NCBI GenBank assembly: GCA_039794405.1
Contig: JBDIVL010000055.1
Span: forward strand, 1-25,654
Direction: 5' to 3'
From: JBDIVL01 sp039794405
GTDB lineage: Bacteria > Planctomycetota > Brocadiia > Brocadiales > Brocadiaceae
Length of the DNA stretch: 25,654 bases
The position numbers were made by a program, and so were the translations under genes. The notes under the pieces are model-generated. The model made no database searches. It was given only the letters and a program-made list of their open reading frames with translations, and had not been told where the DNA came from. Below, piece after piece: positions 15,051 through 23,020 of this stretch (its first letter is position 1; each line of letters opens with the position of its first letter).

Positions 15051-16151
15051 CTATGCTTTAACGAATCTTTTGCCTGAAAGTTGTTTTACCAGCTTTTTTA
15101 TTTCAAGGATCATCAAAGTGCTTGATACAACGGATGTAGGCAATCCAGAAATGTGAATGATCTCATCAATATCTTTAGGGTTACTCGACAAGAGCGAGAA
15201 AATCTTTTTTTCCTGAGAATTAAGGGATAGGCTTCGAGGGTCGTTTGGTATGGTTTCGTCACTGTTACATGAGGTTCCCGCAACCGGTCCCAACTCTTGA
15301 ATGATATCAGAAATATCTTCTACGAGTTTTGCACCTTCTTTAATGAGCTTATGCGTACCACGGCTATACATATTATCGATGTTACCCGGAACAGCAAAGA
15401 CCTCCTTTCCCTGTTCAAGTGCCCACTGTGCAGTTATGAGAGAGCCGCTTTTTAACGATGATTCAACGACAAGTACACCCAGTGACAGGCCGCTGATTAG
15501 TCTGTTTCTTGGTGGAAAATTACGGAAATCGGGCGGCGTATTTATGGGAAATTCCGATACGATAGCACCATATTGAGTAATCTGTTCTGCCAGTTCACTG
15601 TTTTCCCTGGGATAAACAACCCCCAGGCCACAACCAAGAACTGCAATAGTACGTCCCCCGGCGTCGATGGCACCACGATGTGCCGCTGCGTCAATTCCTC
15701 GTGCCATACCGCTTACAATACAAAACCCTTTTTGTGCAAGGAGCCGTCCAAATCTCTCTGCCTGCGACAAACCATAATAGGTACAGTGGCGTGAACCTAC
15801 GATTGCTAGCGATATAATATCTGCTTCGAGGATACTACCCTTGACATAAAGCACAAGGGGAGGGTCATAAATATTTTTCAGATGTCCCGGATATTGATCG
15901 CTGGTATAAGGAAGTATCCGTATGTTATTTTTTCTGGCGAGATTGAGTTCGCTTTCTACATCAATATTTCTGGACGTTTCAATGATGGCGTTTGCAAGTT
16001 TTACCCCTATGCCAGGAATTGACTCCAGTTCCATTCTTGAAGCCCTGAAAATTGCTTCAGCAGAGCCGAGTTTTTCTATAAGTGCTTTGTATGTCCTTAT
16101 CCCGATTCCTCTGGTCATACTTAACTTGAGGATAGCTTCAAACTCGTCCAA
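15051..16151 (-). CDS. dprA: DNA-processing protein A (Smf)
   Basis: A 366-residue protein that binds incoming single-stranded DNA and loads RecA during natural transformation. It has an N-terminal helix-hairpin-helix-like region (SIPGIGVKLANAII, 44-57). The Rossmann-type core follows with IVGSRHCTYYG (117-127), VSGMARGIDAAAH (146-158), FPPRNRLISGLS (212-223) and SGSLITAQWALEQGK (235-249). A C-terminal winged-helix DprA domain lies at about 308-364. The length is normal. The start codon is TTG at 16151, with AAAGG nine bases upstream. A decayed gene tail ends seven bases before it. aroB lies further upstream on the same strand. dprA is widely kept in bacteria with no known competence, so it does not prove transformation here. 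Confidence 0.93.
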   Translation of the reverse strand: MDEFEAILKLSMTRGIGIRTYKALIEKLGSAEAIFRASRMELESIPGIGVKLANAIIETSRNIDVESELNLARKNNIRILPYTSDQYPGHLKNIYDPPLVLYVKGSILEADIISLAIVGSRHCTYYGLSQAERFGRLLAQKGFCIVSGMARGIDAAAHRGAIDAGGRTIAVLGCGLGVVYPRENSELAEQITQYGAIVSEFPINTPPDFRNFPPRNRLISGLSLGVLVVESSLKSGSLITAQWALEQGKEVFAVPGNIDNMYSRGTHKLIKEGAKLVEDISDIIQELGPVAGTSCNSDETIPNDPRSLSLNSQEKKIFSLLSSNPKDIDEIIHISGLPTSVVSSTLMILEIKKLVKQLSGKRFVKA

Positions 16152-16157
16152 TGTATA

Positions 16158-16345
16158 TTACCTTTCTTTTGTAGCTTCCAGTGGCATATCTATTTGTTCA
16201 GGTTTGTACGCATAGGTAATGTATTCTTGAAATAGACCTTCGTTAAAAACAGGTCACAAATGTCTTTGTCCAGGTACTGATCTTTAACCACGAAATCAAT
16301 TATCTTTTTGACTTCAGATGCAGTCTTGCCTTTTTTATAAGGCAT
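16158..16345 (-). pseudogene. Frameshifted C-terminal gene tail (HD-GYP-like?)
   Basis: From an ATG at 16345 the minus strand reads MPYKKGKTASEVKKIIDFVV, then KDQYLDKDICDLFLTK. After a one-base shift it continues GLFQEYITYAYKPEQ and IDMPLEATKER to a TAA at 16158-16160. The order (PYKKGKT, then a helix, then LDKDICDLFL, then a KPEQ tail) resembles the end of HD-GYP response-regulator proteins, where RPYKK-type motifs follow the catalytic domain. The catalytic domain is absent and the frame is broken, so this is a relic. Identification is weak. Confidence 0.4.
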
Positions 16346-16395
16346 GATAGATAAAATCGTAATAAAGATAAACTAATTTTGGTTTCATACATTTT

Positions 16396-17475
16396 TTAAA
16401 AAGACTGATTGAGCACCCGATATAATATATCCTCGGTTACCTGTTCTGATATAATAACTTCACCGATTCTTGCAGGGAGTATGAACCGGAGTTTACCAGA
16501 AATGACTTTTTTATCGGTATACAGCGATTTTATTATTGATTCAGGTTTTAATCCCGTATGAAGAGGTAATCCCAATTTTTTTATTAAAGAAAGCTGCCGG
16601 TCAAAGACTGTATGGTTGGCCAGTCCCATTTCTCTAGCAATTTGTGTAGCGTAAAGCATACCAATAGCCACGGCTTCGCCGTGACGGTATTTTTTGTAAT
16701 CGGTAAGTGCCTCAATGGCATGTCCAATGGTATGCCCGTAATTGAGTATTGCACGCAGATGCGTTTCTTTTTCGTCTTTCTCTACGACATTCGCCTTAAT
16801 CTGGCAAGATACGGCAATAATCCTGAACAAGGCGTCGTGGTTAAGCTGCAGGATATCAGAGAGGTTCTTTTCTATGTATCCGAACAATTCGGCATCTCTG
16901 ATAACACCATACTTAACAACTTCAACAAGTCCTGCTATGAGTTCAGCGGCTGGCAGTGTAGAAAGCGTATCGGTATCAATAAAAACAGCCTTCGGCTGAT
17001 AAAAACTCCCGATCATATTTTTTCCCTTAGGATGGTTCACGGCCACCTTTCCCCCGATACTACTGTCAACTTGTGCAAGGAGTGAAGTAGGCACCTGAAT
17101 GAAAGGGATACCGCGCATAAAGGTCGATGCAATAAAACCGCTGATATCACCTACAACACCACCACCCAGGGCAACGATAAGTGAGTTTCTATCCAGCTTA
17201 TGATCAAAGCATGCATCGTAAAGGGCAAATGCAGTCTCAAGGGTTTTCTGGTCTTCGCCCGGCTTTAATATTACCGGCTTAACATCAAATTTATTTCTTA
17301 CAAGACTCTGAGTTACAATACCACTGTAAATCCTGTCAATATTACTATCGGTGATCAAGAGGGCCTTACAAGGCCCTTTCTCGTGAATTAAAATGTCTCC
17401 AATTCTTTCGAGGAGATTTCTATCGATATAGACATTGTAACTATTGGCAGCCAGATTAACACGTATAGTTTTCAT
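16396..17475 (-). CDS. aroB: 3-dehydroquinate synthase
   Basis: A 359-residue enzyme converting DAHP to 3-dehydroquinate, step two of the shikimate pathway, using NAD and a divalent metal. The start is taken at ATG 17475 (MKTIRVNLAANSYNVY), as the family begins there, with GGAA six bases upstream. An ATG at 17493 with AGAGG four bases upstream would add six residues. Signatures: NAD-binding GGGVVGD (104-110), MRGIPFIQVPTSLLAQVDSS (120-139) and IGGK (140-143). Metal ligands are Glu185 (GLVEVVKYG), His248 (NYGHTIGHAIE) and His265 (YRHGEAVAIGM). The length is standard. A 245-base gap with the decayed tail separates it from dprA. It is a reliable housekeeping gene. Confidence 0.95.
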   Translation of the reverse strand: MKTIRVNLAANSYNVYIDRNLLERIGDILIHEKGPCKALLITDSNIDRIYSGIVTQSLVRNKFDVKPVILKPGEDQKTLETAFALYDACFDHKLDRNSLIVALGGGVVGDISGFIASTFMRGIPFIQVPTSLLAQVDSSIGGKVAVNHPKGKNMIGSFYQPKAVFIDTDTLSTLPAAELIAGLVEVVKYGVIRDAELFGYIEKNLSDILQLNHDALFRIIAVSCQIKANVVEKDEKETHLRAILNYGHTIGHAIEALTDYKKYRHGEAVAIGMLYATQIAREMGLANHTVFDRQLSLIKKLGLPLHTGLKPESIIKSLYTDKKVISGKLRFILPARIGEVIISEQVTEDILYRVLNQSF

Positions 17476-17493
17476 GCGATTTTCCAAAGGCAT

Positions 17494-17812
17494 TCAGCCT
17501 CTAACACAGATAAAAGATTAACCAGCGAATTATCGATTACATGATGAAATATTTTGCCGTAAATTTCACAGAGAAGATTCACATTTTCCTATGAACACTT
17601 TCGTATGATAGGTTTCATGTCCTTTAATCTAAAACCTCTTCCTCTCTATTATCGGCGTTATACTAAAACTCTTTACTTCCCTGTACACTTACAATTTCAT
17701 TTCAGCTACCGGAAACCCTTACTTCCTTCTCTATCTCCGTGGGTATAAACATCGTTCTATTATAATCATCCCCGTCCCATTTTGTCTATCGTATCTTTTG
17801 TGAGGTTTTTTA
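17494..17812. other. Intergenic stretch without recognisable content
   Basis: AT-rich sequence between the aroB start and the repeat modules. I see no gene, RNA or strong promoter; the promoter of aroB presumably lies here. Confidence 0.6.
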
Positions 17813-18026
17813 TTAAATTAGGTCTTCGTAACTTTTAACCGTGCAGTGGCAAAGGCACGCCTTGCCACTACATAAATGGTTTGAAATTCCTGTACATTAA
17901 ATTGGGTTGGGTTTTAAAAGACAAAAAACCAACGACTTGAATCGTGCACGGCAAGGGCGAACACAAGTAGGGGCAGGTTTCAAATCTGCCCCTACAACAG
18001 AACATTGAAATTCCTATATGTTAAAG
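17813..18026. repeat. Two linker-palindrome modules upstream of aroB
   Basis: The linker (TTAAATTAGGTCTTCG, then TAACTTTTAACC) leads into a palindrome AGTGGCAAAGGC...GCCTTGCCACT (17845-17869). Then come the linker TTTGAAATTCCTGTACATTA and its hairpin extension GTTGGGTTTT (17906-17915) / AAAAACCAAC (17924-17933), ending in CGACTT. A second palindrome, GTAGGGGCAG (17967-17976) / CTGCCCCTAC (17986-17995), follows, then the linker TTGAAATTCCTATATGTTAA. The second palindrome is preceded by GCAAGGGCGAACAC, the left half of a different palindrome type, as if one unit had replaced another. Confidence 0.8.
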
Positions 18027-18183
18027 GAAGAACTGCTTCCGGGCATAGAAAATACCTGAAATCGCGCGTCTGTAACTCCACGGTAATTTTCCCCGAACTA
18101 TCATTTTTCTTGACGATACGCAAATAATAAGGATATAATCTCTGTCCGGTAAAAAAGATGTGGGATAGATAAAAATTCTTTGA
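17992..18183 (-). CDS. Possible small ORF of unknown function
   Basis: A minus-strand frame with codon-like composition (segments KNFYLSHIFFTGQRLYPYY and GKITVELQTRDFRYF). An ATG lies near 18190, within a longer frame starting at 18249. No convincing ribosome site is visible. Its last codons are supplied by the repeat linker, so if it was ever a gene its 3' end has been altered by the repeat insertion. No family recognised; it may be a relic or chance. Confidence 0.2.
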   Translation of the reverse strand, partial: SKNFYLSHIFFTGQRLYPYYLRIVKKNDSSGKITVELQTRDFRYFLCPEAVLPLTYRNFNVLL

Positions 18184-18275
18184 TTTCACCATGGATGATA
18201 AAACACTTCTTACCTCCGCTCCTACGGAACGACCTACAAAACACCCCAATCTGAAAATATTTTATAGTTGGCATT

Positions 18276-18293
18276 TTGTGATTTTTCTCACAA
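18276..18293. promoter_or_regulatory. CRP/FNR-family operator palindrome
   Basis: TTGTGATTTTTCTCACAA is a perfect palindrome in its half-sites: TGTGA, six bases, TCACA, the CRP consensus form. It lies 57 bases before the radical SAM start codon. TACAAT at 18316-18321 could be a -10 element. That would put the start near 18327 and the operator centre about 42 bases upstream, the class II activator position. A TATAGT closer in (18295-18300) would instead suggest repression. Confidence 0.55.
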
Positions 18294-18349
18294 TTATAGT
18301 ATAGACCTGAATCAGTACAATTAAGAAACCCAGATAGAGGTTTGTAGAA

Positions 18350-19840
18350 ATGAATATTCTCTTGGTAGACCCGCCTTTTTACAGATTTTTCAATTATTTT
18401 AACCGTTATTTCCCTTTAGGGTTAAGTTATCTGTCCTCAACACTGAGAAAAGCCGGGCACCGGGTAACAATTTATGATGCCGACTGTAATAAAGACTCAA
18501 AAGGCATGGATTATACAAGGCTGCCTGAAAAATACCGTACCTATCTGAAGGAATTGAAGAATCCGGAAAACCCCATTATAAAAGAGATTTCCGGGACCCT
18601 GGCAAAATATCAACCTGACATCGTTGGTATAACAGTTATGACTCCAAAGGCCGCCTCTGCCTTTACTGTTGCTTCTTTAGCAAAAAAATACAACAAAAAT
18701 TGCACTGTCATCCTTGGCGGCCCCCATGCGACCTTAAGACCGGACGAGATTCTCAAAAATACAAAAGATGTCGATTTTGTTGTGAATGGGGAAGGCGAGC
18801 TTACATTTCTCGAATTAACAGATGCGCTGATTACAAAGACAAATAATTTCAGCACGGTAAGCGGGATTTCTTATCGACATGGAAACAAGATCATTCAAAA
18901 CGATACGAAAGGATTTATCGACAATTTAGACTGCCTCCCGTTTCCCGATAGAGAAACGTTGTTAGGCTCGGACACATATACATCAGAGGATATGGGTTTA
19001 TTAATGGGAAGCCGGGGTTGTCCTTATAGCTGTTCTTATTGTGCAACACAGATATGGACAAGGAAGGTAAGATACCGTTCTCTTGCGAATATCCTGGAGG
19101 AAATTATATATGTACATCGTCAGTATGGAACCCGTCAATTTACCTTCAAGGATGATTCTTTTACGGTTAATAAAAAAAGGGTTATGGAATTTTGCAGTAA
19201 ACTGATGAGCACAGATATAAAGATTAATTGGGATTGCAATACGCGGGTGGATCTTGTGGATTTAGAACTCCTGGGAACGATGAAAAAGGCAGGCTGTAAC
19301 AGCATAAAGGTAGGGATCGAGTCGGGAAGTGAGAGAATACTCAAGTTAATGGATAAGGGTATTACCCTGGAACGGGTACTTGAGTCAGCAAAACTTTTTC
19401 GAAATGTGGGGATCCATTGGACGGCTTATTTCATGATGGGTATACCTACAGAGACAAAAGAAGATATCAAAAAAACCCTGGATTTACTCTATGAAATTAA
19501 ACCAAGTTTTGCCTCAATCGGCGTTTATGAACCTTTTCCAGGAACAAAACTCTTTGATATCGGTGTTGAACGCGGCCTTGTAAACAGAGAAATGCCATAT
19601 GAAGATTTCTTCACCCGTATACCAAGTGATTATTATTTGAAAGATGTAAACCGGAGGGTTGACACTATGGATCACGAGGACTTTGTAGCACTGGAAAACG
19701 AGGTGAAAGATGCCTTTCATACCTATAACAAAGGCGTTATGCGTATCTTTGAAAGAGCAAAGGCCAGAAGCGGCGTGTATTTTCATAATCCAAAGATATT
19801 TTTTAATGATATTGAAAAATTTCTGGGATGGATGAGGTAA
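18350..19840 (+). CDS. B12-binding-domain radical SAM protein
   Basis: A 496-residue cytoplasmic radical SAM enzyme. Residues 1-160 form a cobalamin-binding-type Rossmann domain (MNILLVDPPF, PDIVGITVMT, VILGGPHAT, VVNGEGE). The DxHxxG cobalamin-ligand motif is absent, as in many members. The radical SAM domain begins at MGSRGCPYSCSYC, with cluster cysteines 224, 228 and 231, and continues through FTFKDDSFTVN and VGIESGSERIL to MGIPTETKED. The class includes lipid-, hopanoid-, ladderane- and antibiotic-related methylases and unknown enzymes; the substrate cannot be read. GAGG lies 9 bases before the ATG. A CRP/FNR-type palindrome lies upstream. The next gene, a sugar transferase 199 bases on, suggests envelope or polysaccharide context, but this is weak. 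Confidence 0.9.
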   Translation: MNILLVDPPFYRFFNYFNRYFPLGLSYLSSTLRKAGHRVTIYDADCNKDSKGMDYTRLPEKYRTYLKELKNPENPIIKEISGTLAKYQPDIVGITVMTPKAASAFTVASLAKKYNKNCTVILGGPHATLRPDEILKNTKDVDFVVNGEGELTFLELTDALITKTNNFSTVSGISYRHGNKIIQNDTKGFIDNLDCLPFPDRETLLGSDTYTSEDMGLLMGSRGCPYSCSYCATQIWTRKVRYRSLANILEEIIYVHRQYGTRQFTFKDDSFTVNKKRVMEFCSKLMSTDIKINWDCNTRVDLVDLELLGTMKKAGCNSIKVGIESGSERILKLMDKGITLERVLESAKLFRNVGIHWTAYFMMGIPTETKEDIKKTLDLLYEIKPSFASIGVYEPFPGTKLFDIGVERGLVNREMPYEDFFTRIPSDYYLKDVNRRVDTMDHEDFVALENEVKDAFHTYNKGVMRIFERAKARSGVYFHNPKIFFNDIEKFLGWMR

Positions 19841-19878
19841 CCTCAGCGTGGCATAGCTGCAACCAAAATCCCTGATAC

Positions 19879-19952
19879 GGAGTAATGGGTAGCGGAGCAA
19901 AATGATATAGTGTTGTGAAAGAAACTCAAATACCCCATTGCTCCATTACTCC
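19879..19952. repeat. Imperfect inverted repeat GGAGTAATGG / CCATTACTCC
   Basis: GGAGTAATGG (19879-19888) with GGAGCAA (19894-19900) on the left, and TTGCTCC (19938-19944) overlapping CCATTACTCC (19943-19952) on the right. The arms are imperfect because of a five-base insertion on the left. It lies between the radical SAM and sugar transferase genes and could form a stem in the transcript; no T-run follows. Confidence 0.5.
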
Positions 19953-20039
19953 ATATCAATGATAGATTCACGGATAGCATAAAAATTTGCAGGAAAAAGA
20001 CGTTTTTACAATTTTTACAGAGTAATACTCTATTCGCTC

Positions 20040-21431
20040 ATGACAATTAAGATCTTTCATTATCCAATCTCGAAACGACTCACATTACTGATAACGGGAG
20101 ACTTATTTATTATAAATGGATCTCTCTTTTTATCCGCAATAATCCGGTTAGGTTCCACGGGTGGATGGGAATATATAAAAGGAAATCCCTTATCATTTAT
20201 CTTAACAGGTCTGATTTTTATTTTTACCTTCTTTTTTGCTGAACTGTATGACATCCGGAAGGATTTCAAATCTATCGGAAATGTTATGGCCATTGCCTTC
20301 GCATCCGTCACTGCCCTTGTTATTACAACATTTCTCTTTTACCTGAATTGGTCCTTGCGCATCGGTCGTGGTGTATTCATCATAAATGGTGTATTAATTA
20401 TCTTTTTTGTTATCGGATGGAGGATTTTATACAATTACCTGCTGGACCAACCAATTTTCAAAAAAAACGTCCTTATTATTGGCGCCGGCTGGGCAGGAAA
20501 AACGATTCTGCAGGAAATAAATAAATCAAAAAAATCAGGATTAAGGGTGGTAGGTTTTATTGATGATGATCCTTTAATACAGGGTAAAGTTATTGAGGGA
20601 TTTCCTATCTTGGGTAACCGATGTGCAATATACAACATCGTTCAGCAAAATGATATTACGACGATCATTGTAGCTATTACTCATGAAAAACATGCAGAGT
20701 TAATAAAAGTACTCATAAACTGCTCATGGAATGGAATAGACATTATTGATATGCCCGCTATCTATGAGCAATTGACGGGTAAAATACCTTTTAAGCATAT
20801 CAATGATATGTGGATGCTGCACACCGTTATTAGCAAGCCAAAGCTATACGGCAAGTTCATCAAGCCAATTCTTGAAATATTTACTGCCTTCATACTGTTT
20901 CTCCTGTTAATACCCTCTATGGCAGTGATAGCACTCTTGATAAAATTTGGTTCCCGGGGCAGAATCTTTTATACACAGGAACGTGTCGGCAAGGATGGAA
21001 AAATATTTACCATTTTAAAATTCCGTACTATGGTAGAAAACGCAGAGATGCATACGGGCGCAGTTTATACCTCAGACAACGACCCTCGCATCACACGTAT
21101 TGGAAGATTTCTGAGAAAATTGAGATTGGACGAAATTCCTCAGTTGTTAAATGTAATAAAAGGCGATATGAGTTTAATCGGCCCGCGGCCCGAGAGGGAC
21201 ATATTTATAAAAGAATTTGAGCAGAAAATTCCTTTTTATACCCAGCGGCTTGCCGTCAGACCCGGCTTAACGGGATGGGCTCAGGTAAAATATCCGTATG
21301 CGTCTTCAATACAACAAACAGAAGAAAAACTGCAGTATGATCTCTATTATATTAAAAACATGTCTTTTATCCTCGATGTTGCCGTGCTGCTAAAAACAAT
21401 AAAAGTAGTCCTTTTTGGTAATGGAAAATAA
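20040..21431 (+). CDS. Undecaprenyl-phosphate sugar phosphotransferase (polyprenyl glycosylphosphotransferase)
   Basis: A 463-residue membrane enzyme that starts an exopolysaccharide or glycan by moving a sugar-1-phosphate onto undecaprenyl phosphate. It has an N-terminal four-helix membrane region (about 12-38, 50-68, 80-102 and 110-136). A CoA-binding-like Rossmann domain (VLIIGAGWAGKTI, 144-156) follows, then a re-entrant hydrophobic segment (276-303) and the catalytic bacterial sugar transferase domain. The catalytic motifs are KFRTM (327-331), LRLDEIPQLLNVIKGDMSLI (361-380) with Asp364-Glu365, GPRPE (381-385) and RPGLTGWAQV (407-416). The length fits the WbaP/EpsB type. No clear ribosome site precedes the ATG. 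The sugar specificity cannot be read; other polysaccharide genes are not seen nearby, only repeats. Confidence 0.93.
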   Translation: MTIKIFHYPISKRLTLLITGDLFIINGSLFLSAIIRLGSTGGWEYIKGNPLSFILTGLIFIFTFFFAELYDIRKDFKSIGNVMAIAFASVTALVITTFLFYLNWSLRIGRGVFIINGVLIIFFVIGWRILYNYLLDQPIFKKNVLIIGAGWAGKTILQEINKSKKSGLRVVGFIDDDPLIQGKVIEGFPILGNRCAIYNIVQQNDITTIIVAITHEKHAELIKVLINCSWNGIDIIDMPAIYEQLTGKIPFKHINDMWMLHTVISKPKLYGKFIKPILEIFTAFILFLLLIPSMAVIALLIKFGSRGRIFYTQERVGKDGKIFTILKFRTMVENAEMHTGAVYTSDNDPRITRIGRFLRKLRLDEIPQLLNVIKGDMSLIGPRPERDIFIKEFEQKIPFYTQRLAVRPGLTGWAQVKYPYASSIQQTEEKLQYDLYYIKNMSFILDVAVLLKTIKVVLFGNGK

Positions 21432-21532
21432 AAGGCCGAAACACAAAAGATTCCTCATTCCGCTTATAAACACTATGTTTTCGCATTTTCTTTAAACAAA
21501 TTGAAGTTTTAATAAATACATGTGAAAATAAT

Positions 21533-22110
21533 GAATTAAGCCTACGGTGACTTTGTTTATTACCACAGTAGGGGCGAACCTTGTGTTCGCCCAGATAGGA
21601 AACAAGCAGAAACCTCTTGAATTTGTCCAAGGCAAGGGCGAACATAAGGTTCGCCCCTACAACAGACGGTTGAAATTCTTATACATTTAAATTAGGCCTT
21701 CGGCTACTTTCAGCTTGTACCAAAACTCTGTCACGATGTTTCGGTGAGTCCTCTCACCGAAACAAATCAGAGTGCCAACGCGAGTTTCGGTGTGAGGACA
21801 CACCGAAACATCACACGGGTTTCAATTTCCTAAACGTTAAATTAGGTTGAGTTTTAAAAGGCAAAAACTCAACGACTTTTTGTCATTTCGACCGAAGGGA
21901 GAAATCTTAACAGTTAGGATTTCTCCCTTCGGTCGAAATGACACGCAGAGGGCATAACTTTGAATTTCCTAAACATTAAATTAGGCCTTCGGCAGCTTTA
22001 GATGTTTCGGTGAGTCCCCTCACCGAAACAAATCAGTACCGGCACAGGTTTCGGTGTGAGGACACACCGAAACATCACATAGGTTTGAAATTCCTATACA
22101 TTAAATTAGA
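21533..22110. repeat. Array of four linker-palindrome modules
   Basis: A common linker alternates with different palindromes. (1) A linker at 21533-21554 precedes a palindrome with perfect 15-nt arms GTAGGGGCGAACCTT (21568-21582) / AAGGTTCGCCCCTAC (21646-21660). (2) GATGTTTCGGTG (21735-21746) / CACCGAAACATC (21801-21812) contains two internal hairpins. (3) A 26-nt perfect inverted repeat (21881-21906 / 21918-21943) begins TGTCATTTCGACCGAAGGGA. (4) GATGTTTCGGTG (22001-22012) / CACCGAAACATC (22065-22076) follows. Linkers after each carry the core CCTATACATTAAATTAGG or close variants at 21669-21695, 21820-21846, 21959-21985 and 22083-22110. CCTTCGGC or a long hairpin (GTTGAGTTTT...AAAACTCAAC, 21846-21873) then precedes ACTTT. 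No gene is seen in 21432-22262. Confidence 0.85.
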
Positions 22111-22262
22111 CCCCTGGAGCCTCTACCAAGATTGAATTTTCTTGTATAATAAGTTCAATCAGGGACGATTGAACCAGCAAAAGAATATTTTAAGTATGAT
22201 TAATAGTAATCGATTGAAATACTAGGGGTATAAAAAAGAATAATATTTCCGATTTTCAGCCT

Positions 22263-22565
22263 TTGTTTGAGAAATGGGATACTCGAAGGTTAAAAGAAGG
22301 TAAATCTAAGCTTAAAATTCCTGATTCAAATATCAACAAATGGGGTTTAGAGGAATTAATAAATATTTCAAGAGAAGCTAATATGATTTTTGAAAGTTTA
22401 GCAAATGCCCTCAGCCAAGTGCAAACTTTTAGAAATTTGATTCACCCTGGTAGACAAGAAAGATTGAGGCAAAGACCAAGTCGAGCGGCATCTTTACTTT
22501 CACTTGGTGGTATGGAATTTTTAATAGAGGAGTTTGAGAATTTACATATAAATGGAAAATTATAA
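22263..22565 (+). CDS. Helical protein of unknown function, probably truncated at its 5' end
   Basis: A frame of 100 residues opening at TTG 22263. The same frame is open for about 50 bases further upstream (IKKNNISDFQPLFEKW) without an ATG, so the N-terminus may be lost. The protein is mostly helical: KWGLEELINISREANMIF, then ALSQVQTFRNLIHPGRQE and a final amphipathic helix (GMEFLIEEFENLHI). The FRNLIHPGR segment is common in C-terminal helical domains of mobile-region proteins of unknown role, including HEPN-like and DUF4145-like proteins, but the match is only local. AGGGG precedes the open frame. It directly follows the palindrome array and faces the toxin-like pair convergently. Relic or short gene cannot be separated. 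Confidence 0.45.
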   Translation: MFEKWDTRRLKEGKSKLKIPDSNINKWGLEELINISREANMIFESLANALSQVQTFRNLIHPGRQERLRQRPSRAASLLSLGGMEFLIEEFENLHINGKL

Positions 22566-22597
22566 AAGCCTCAATAATAGGTTGCAATTACCTTGCC

Positions 22598-22987
22598 TTA
22601 CTGTATTAATGTTACGAGTATCTCTCTTAAAACTTCTTTCAATGACAAAATGTCTGAAGGTAACACATCATTGGTTATATGCTTGTGATTTGGATAGGTT
22701 GCTATTTCTTTGTGATGTTCTGCGTTATCATATCTGAAGATAAGTTCTTTATCTCTGTTTTGGTAATGGTAAGAATAAGCCAATTTTTTCATTATCGGGA
22801 TAGTAACAAAATATTCTTTAAACTGTAATTCGCTTTGGCTTTGTGCAACAAAGCCGTTTCTGATTGTTGAATCAGATAAATCCAGTGCAAATTTTATCCT
22901 TCGCCTTTCTTCCTCAAGGCCATTAGTCAGGAGTTTTTTGATAGTGTCTGTTTCTCCTGATGAGCTTTTAATATTTAGTGTCACCAT
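22598..22987 (-). CDS. TumE-like (DUF6516) toxin-antitoxin-associated protein
   Basis: A 129-residue protein whose C-terminal half carries the TumE/DUF6516 pattern: YSYHYQ (71-76), ELIFRYDNAEHHKEI (81-95) and YPNHKHITNDVLPSD (98-112). The paired histidine clusters and the IFRYDNA motif are the family's most conserved part. The N-terminal half is charged and helical. TumE proteins are annotated as toxins paired with a helix-turn-helix antitoxin (TumA). Here no HTH gene adjoins; the gene upstream is HicA-like instead. AAGGAG lies seven bases before the ATG, 33 bases after the HicA-like stop, so the two are probably co-transcribed. The toxin role is inferred from family annotation. Confidence 0.7.
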   Translation of the reverse strand: MVTLNIKSSSGETDTIKKLLTNGLEEERRRIKFALDLSDSTIRNGFVAQSQSELQFKEYFVTIPIMKKLAYSYHYQNRDKELIFRYDNAEHHKEIATYPNHKHITNDVLPSDILSLKEVLREILVTLIQ

Positions 22988-23020
22988 ACATAATCTCCTT
23001 CGTTTTATGAAAACAGATAT

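Noticed and set aside
21533..22110. CRISPR array, suggested by regularly spaced repeats
   Set aside because: The repeated part is a diverged linker, the units differ widely in length, the intervening pieces are palindromes, and there are no uniform short spacers or cas genes.
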